Source: Giesbergeria sp. (GTDB taxonomy: Bacteria; Pseudomonadota; Gammaproteobacteria; Burkholderiales; Burkholderiaceae_C). From it: DNA of 15,626 nt. The stretch spans positions 1 through 15,626 of the forward strand of contig JAUYGP010000516.1 in assembly GCA_030690515.1 (NCBI GenBank), written 5' to 3'. Of the stretch, positions 13,385 through 15,626 are shown in pieces. A program made the translations under genes and the position numbers. Under the pieces are notes generated by a model that was given only the letters and a program-made list of their open reading frames with translations, was not told the DNA's origin and did no database searches. Each line of letters begins with the position of its first letter. Within the stretch, counting starts at the first letter, position 1.

Positions 13385-14104
13385 CTAGCCGGCCAACTCA
13401 GCAGGAAGGAGCCGGTCGTACTCGTTCTTGACCGCGGCATAGCACTCACAGGTGCGAAGCTCCAGGCCCTTGCGGTCGAGCACCGTGATGTGGCCCCGAA
13501 CGTAACGGATCAGGCCTGCCGCCTGCAGCTTGAGGGCAGCCTCCGTCACCCCCTCGCGGCGCACGCCGAGCATGTTGGCAATCAGTTCCTGCGTCATCAC
13601 CAGTTCATCGCCCTGCAAGCGATCCAAACTCAGCAAAAGCCAGCGACACAATTGCTGATCGAGAGAATGGTGCCGGTTGCACGCTGCGGTCTGCACCATC
13701 TGCGCAATCAGCGCCTGGGTATAGCGCAGCAGCAGGTGCATGACAGGCCCCGAACGGTTGAATTCATCCCTGATCTTCTGTGCACTGAGCCGCACGCCCA
13801 TGCCTGCGCTTTGCACCACGCCCCGACTCGGGGTGGTACCCCCGCCCATGAACAGGGTGATACCCACCACACCCTCGTAGCCGACCACCGCAATCTCGGC
13901 CGAGGCCCCGTTTTCCATTACATAGAGCAGCGAAACAATGGACGTGGTGGGAAAGTACACATGGCTCATGGGCCGCCCCGACTCATAAAGCACCTGCCCC
14001 AGGGGCATCTCCACCGGCTCCAGATAGGGCTGTAGGCGCTGCCAATCGGCCTCCTGCAACGCAGCGAGCAGTTGGTTGGTCTTTGGATCAATCGCCTGGG
14101 TCAT
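13385..14104 (-). CDS. Crp/Fnr-family transcription regulator (paralogue 2)
   Basis: A 239-residue regulator. The beta-roll sensor domain is about 20-110 (LYESGRPMSHVYFPTTSIVS, IAVVGYEGVVGI), the dimer helix about 112-160, and the winged helix-turn-helix about 170-213 (MTQELIANMLGVRREGVTEA, wing IRYVRGHITVLDRKGL). As in paralogue 1, a cysteine pair follows the wing, here in TCECYAA (Cys219 and Cys221). The canonical phosphate-binding cassette of CRP is not evident, so cAMP binding is doubtful, and the Fnr iron-sulfur cysteines are absent. The start ATG at 14104 is preceded by GAAGG. It is divergent from the HIT gene and upstream of paralogue 1; the two arose by duplication and have diverged widely. 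Confidence 0.92.
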   Translation of the reverse strand: MTQAIDPKTNQLLAALQEADWQRLQPYLEPVEMPLGQVLYESGRPMSHVYFPTTSIVSLLYVMENGASAEIAVVGYEGVVGITLFMGGGTTPSRGVVQSAGMGVRLSAQKIRDEFNRSGPVMHLLLRYTQALIAQMVQTAACNRHHSLDQQLCRWLLLSLDRLQGDELVMTQELIANMLGVRREGVTEAALKLQAAGLIRYVRGHITVLDRKGLELRTCECYAAVKNEYDRLLPAELAG

Positions 14105-14142
14105 GGCCCGCCTTCACTTTCATTGTGGCAGGGCTGGGTGTC

Positions 14143-14172
14143 CCGCAAGTACGTCTCGCACGACGCTTGCGG
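14143..14172. promoter_or_regulatory. Inverted repeat in the Crp/Fnr-HIT divergent region
   Basis: CCGCAAG (14143-14149) and CTTGCGG (14166-14172) are perfect 7-bp inverted repeats separated by 16 bases, in the 176-base gap between the divergent starts at 14104 and 14281. They could be an operator for autoregulation of the Crp/Fnr gene. I could not define the promoters. Confidence 0.3.
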
Positions 14173-14280
14173 CATGCCGCCCTGAATACTGCATTGTGTA
14201 CCCTGCGGTTGTGCGCGGCCAACACAGCACACAAGGGCCGGGTCGCATACCATTTCACGATCACCCACAGGAGCCCCTCC

Positions 14281-14730
14281 ATGCCCATGTTTGTCGATAC
14301 CTCACCGCCCGGTCAATGCATCTTCTGCCGCCTGGTTGCGGGCGAGATTCCCTGCGCCCGGGTGTACGAAGACGCGCTGACCATTGCCTTCATGGACCTC
14401 GGTCAGGTGAATCCTGGTCATGTATTGGTAGCCACAAAACGCCACGCCGCCACGCTGCTGGACATCACCCCCGAGGAGGCTGCTGCCGTCATGCAAACCG
14501 CACAGCGCGTGGCCAGCGCCATCCAGGCGACGTTCGACCCACCCGGCATCACCCTGCTGCAGGCCAATGGCCGCGAGGGAGACCAGACAGTGTTTCACTT
14601 TCACATCCATGTGGTGCCGCGCCACGGCAACGATGGCATCACCCTGAGCTGGCCGCGCAAGGACCCCGATCCAGGCACCCTGCAGGACTACGCAGACCGA
14701 CTGGCTGCTGCCATCGCACCCACGCCTTGA
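14281..14730 (+). CDS. HIT-family nucleotide hydrolase
   Basis: A 149-residue histidine-triad protein. The catalytic triad motif HFHIHVVPR holds His106, His108 and His110. The N-terminal CIFCRLVAGEIP (13-24) has the CxxC pair typical of the Hint/Hit-like branch, which may bind zinc. PGHVLVATKRHAATLLD (45-61) is the other family signature. Such enzymes hydrolyse AMP-lysine-type or dinucleoside polyphosphate substrates; the exact substrate cannot be told here. AGGAG with a 7-base spacer supports the ATG at 14281, although ATG at 14287 is also possible. It converges on the adenine deaminase-like gene with only 9 bases between their stops and no terminator visible. Confidence 0.93.
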   Translation: MPMFVDTSPPGQCIFCRLVAGEIPCARVYEDALTIAFMDLGQVNPGHVLVATKRHAATLLDITPEEAAAVMQTAQRVASAIQATFDPPGITLLQANGREGDQTVFHFHIHVVPRHGNDGITLSWPRKDPDPGTLQDYADRLAAAIAPTP

Positions 14731-14739
14731 GGTGACAGA

Positions 14740-15626
14740 TCAGCCATCGTGCTCAACAAAGCGCTCGAAGCACTCTTTGAGCCGGTGCTGCCACTGCCGC
14801 TTGTCAGCCTCGGAGGCAAAGCTGGCCTCGAAGCTGTTGCTGGCCAGCTGGTAGGCGTGGCGCGGCGTCATGCCGGTGGCGGCAAAAACCTGGGTGAAGT
14901 TGTCGTTGATGTAACCACCAAAGTAGGCCGGATCGTCGGAGTTGACGGTGGCACACAGCCCGGCATCGAGCAGTTGGCGCAGGTTGTGGTCCTTCAGGTC
15001 AGGAAACACGCACAGCTTCTGGTTGGACAGCGGGCACACGGTCAGCGGGATACGCTCCGTCGCCAGGCGCTGCATGAGCGCTGCGTCCTGAACCGCCTGC
15101 ACGCCATGGTCGATGCGCTCGACTTTCAATACGTCCAGCGCGCTCCAGATATAGGCGGGCGGCCCCTCTTCGCCCGCGTGGGCCACAAGATGCAGGCCCA
15201 GCTCGCGGCAGCGCGCAAAGACACGCGCAAATTTCTCGGGCGGGTGACCCACTTCGCTGCTGTCCAGACCCACGCCAATGAACTTGTCCTGCAGCGGCAA
15301 CGCCTGCTCCAGCGTGGCAAACGCCTCTTCCTCGCTGAGGTGGCGCAGAAAGCACAGGATCAGTGACGCGCTGATACCGTACAGGCTGCGCGCATCCTCG
15401 CAGGCACGGTGCAGGCCGTTGATGACGGTCTCGATGGCGACGCCCCGCGCGGTATGGGTTTGCGGGTCGAAAAAGATTTCGGCATGCACCACGTTGTCGT
15501 CGACGGCCCGCGCCAGGTAGGCGCGCGCCATGTCGTAAAAGTCCTGCTCGTGCAGCAGCACGCTGGCACCCGCGTAGTAGATGTCGAGAAAGCTCTGCAA
15601 GTTGTCGAAAGCGTAGGCGCTGCGCA
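14740..15626 (-). CDS. Adenine deaminase of the adenosine deaminase family, N-terminus cut by window edge
   Basis: About 295 residues are visible, and the frame stays open to the right edge; roughly the first 50 residues, including the HxH zinc motif, are missing. The text AYAFDN, then LQSFLDIYYAG, matches the part that follows the N-terminal barrel strand in this family. Present catalytic motifs are VAHAGEEG (near 15168-15190), ERIDHGV (near 15100-15120) and VNSDDPAYFGG (near 14915-14943, the zinc-binding aspartate and its partner). LDSSEVGHPP and VCPLSNQKLCVF resemble Pseudomonas aeruginosa PA0148, an adenosine deaminase-like protein reported to deaminate adenine to hypoxanthine, so adenine is more likely than adenosine as substrate. 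With guaD it points to purine base catabolism. Confidence 0.9.
   Translation of the reverse strand, partial: RSAYAFDNLQSFLDIYYAGASVLLHEQDFYDMARAYLARAVDDNVVHAEIFFDPQTHTARGVAIETVINGLHRACEDARSLYGISASLILCFLRHLSEEEAFATLEQALPLQDKFIGVGLDSSEVGHPPEKFARVFARCRELGLHLVAHAGEEGPPAYIWSALDVLKVERIDHGVQAVQDAALMQRLATERIPLTVCPLSNQKLCVFPDLKDHNLRQLLDAGLCATVNSDDPAYFGGYINDNFTQVFAATGMTPRHAYQLASNSFEASFASEADKRQWQHRLKECFERFVEHDG

Noticed and set aside
14083..14280. Upstream in-frame extension of the HIT protein
   Set aside because: It would overlap the start of the divergent Crp/Fnr gene. The HIT family starts near 14281, where there is a good ribosome binding site.
1..15626. CRISPR array, tRNA, rRNA, insertion sequence or prophage
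   Set aside because: No regularly spaced direct repeats, tRNA-like folds, transposase or phage genes were seen on either strand.

Overview
The window is high-GC DNA of a betaproteobacterium in the Burkholderiales, most likely Comamonadaceae (Acidovorax, Hydrogenophaga, Polaromonas or Rhodoferax type). The family assignment rests on protein character, on the mix of short intergenic repeats, and on the gene set (tandem Crp/Fnr paralogues, DUF3309, CsbD and BON proteins); it is an inference, because no rRNA or marker gene is present. Coding density is high, and there is no prophage, insertion sequence, CRISPR array or tRNA.

Layout. 1-2438 (minus strand): the start of a SulP-type anion permease that runs off the left edge, a YpfJ-like zinc metallopeptidase, and dCTP deaminase (dcd). 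2508-3791 (minus): guanine deaminase (guaD). 3792-4034: a gene-free, repeat-rich stretch with strong nested inverted repeats. 4035-9035 (minus): a complete branched-chain 2-oxoacid dehydrogenase operon, bkdA1-bkdA2-bkdB-lpdV, with junctions of 2-4 bases and a plausible promoter about 100 bases upstream. 9197-10297 (minus): an orphan BMP-family solute-binding protein with a terminator-like hairpin in its leader. 10557-14104: an envelope/stress group made of a BON-domain lipoprotein and CsbD protein (plus), a two-way terminator, then (minus) a secreted beta/gamma-crystallin plus glycine-zipper protein, a 52-residue DUF3309 membrane protein, and two tandem Crp/Fnr regulators. 14281-14730 (plus): a HIT-family hydrolase. 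14740-right edge (minus): an adenine/adenosine deaminase that is cut by the window end.

How the genes work together. The Bkd proteins form one multienzyme complex (E1alpha2beta2, E2 core, E3) that turns the 2-oxoacids of valine, leucine and isoleucine into acyl-CoAs. guaD, the adenine deaminase-like gene, dcd and possibly the BMP-type binding protein share a nucleobase/nucleotide salvage theme, although they are scattered rather than in one operon. The BON, CsbD, crystallin, DUF3309 and Crp/Fnr genes look like a general stress neighbourhood.

The most unusual signals are the repeats. One Comamonadaceae-type palindromic repeat supplies the stop codon of guaD, a related copy is read in frame as part of the E2 inter-domain linker of bkdB, a 120-base inverted-repeat element covers the dcd stop codon, and the lpdV-guaD gap can fold as a three-way junction. 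I see no clear evidence of a wholly new multi-gene system.
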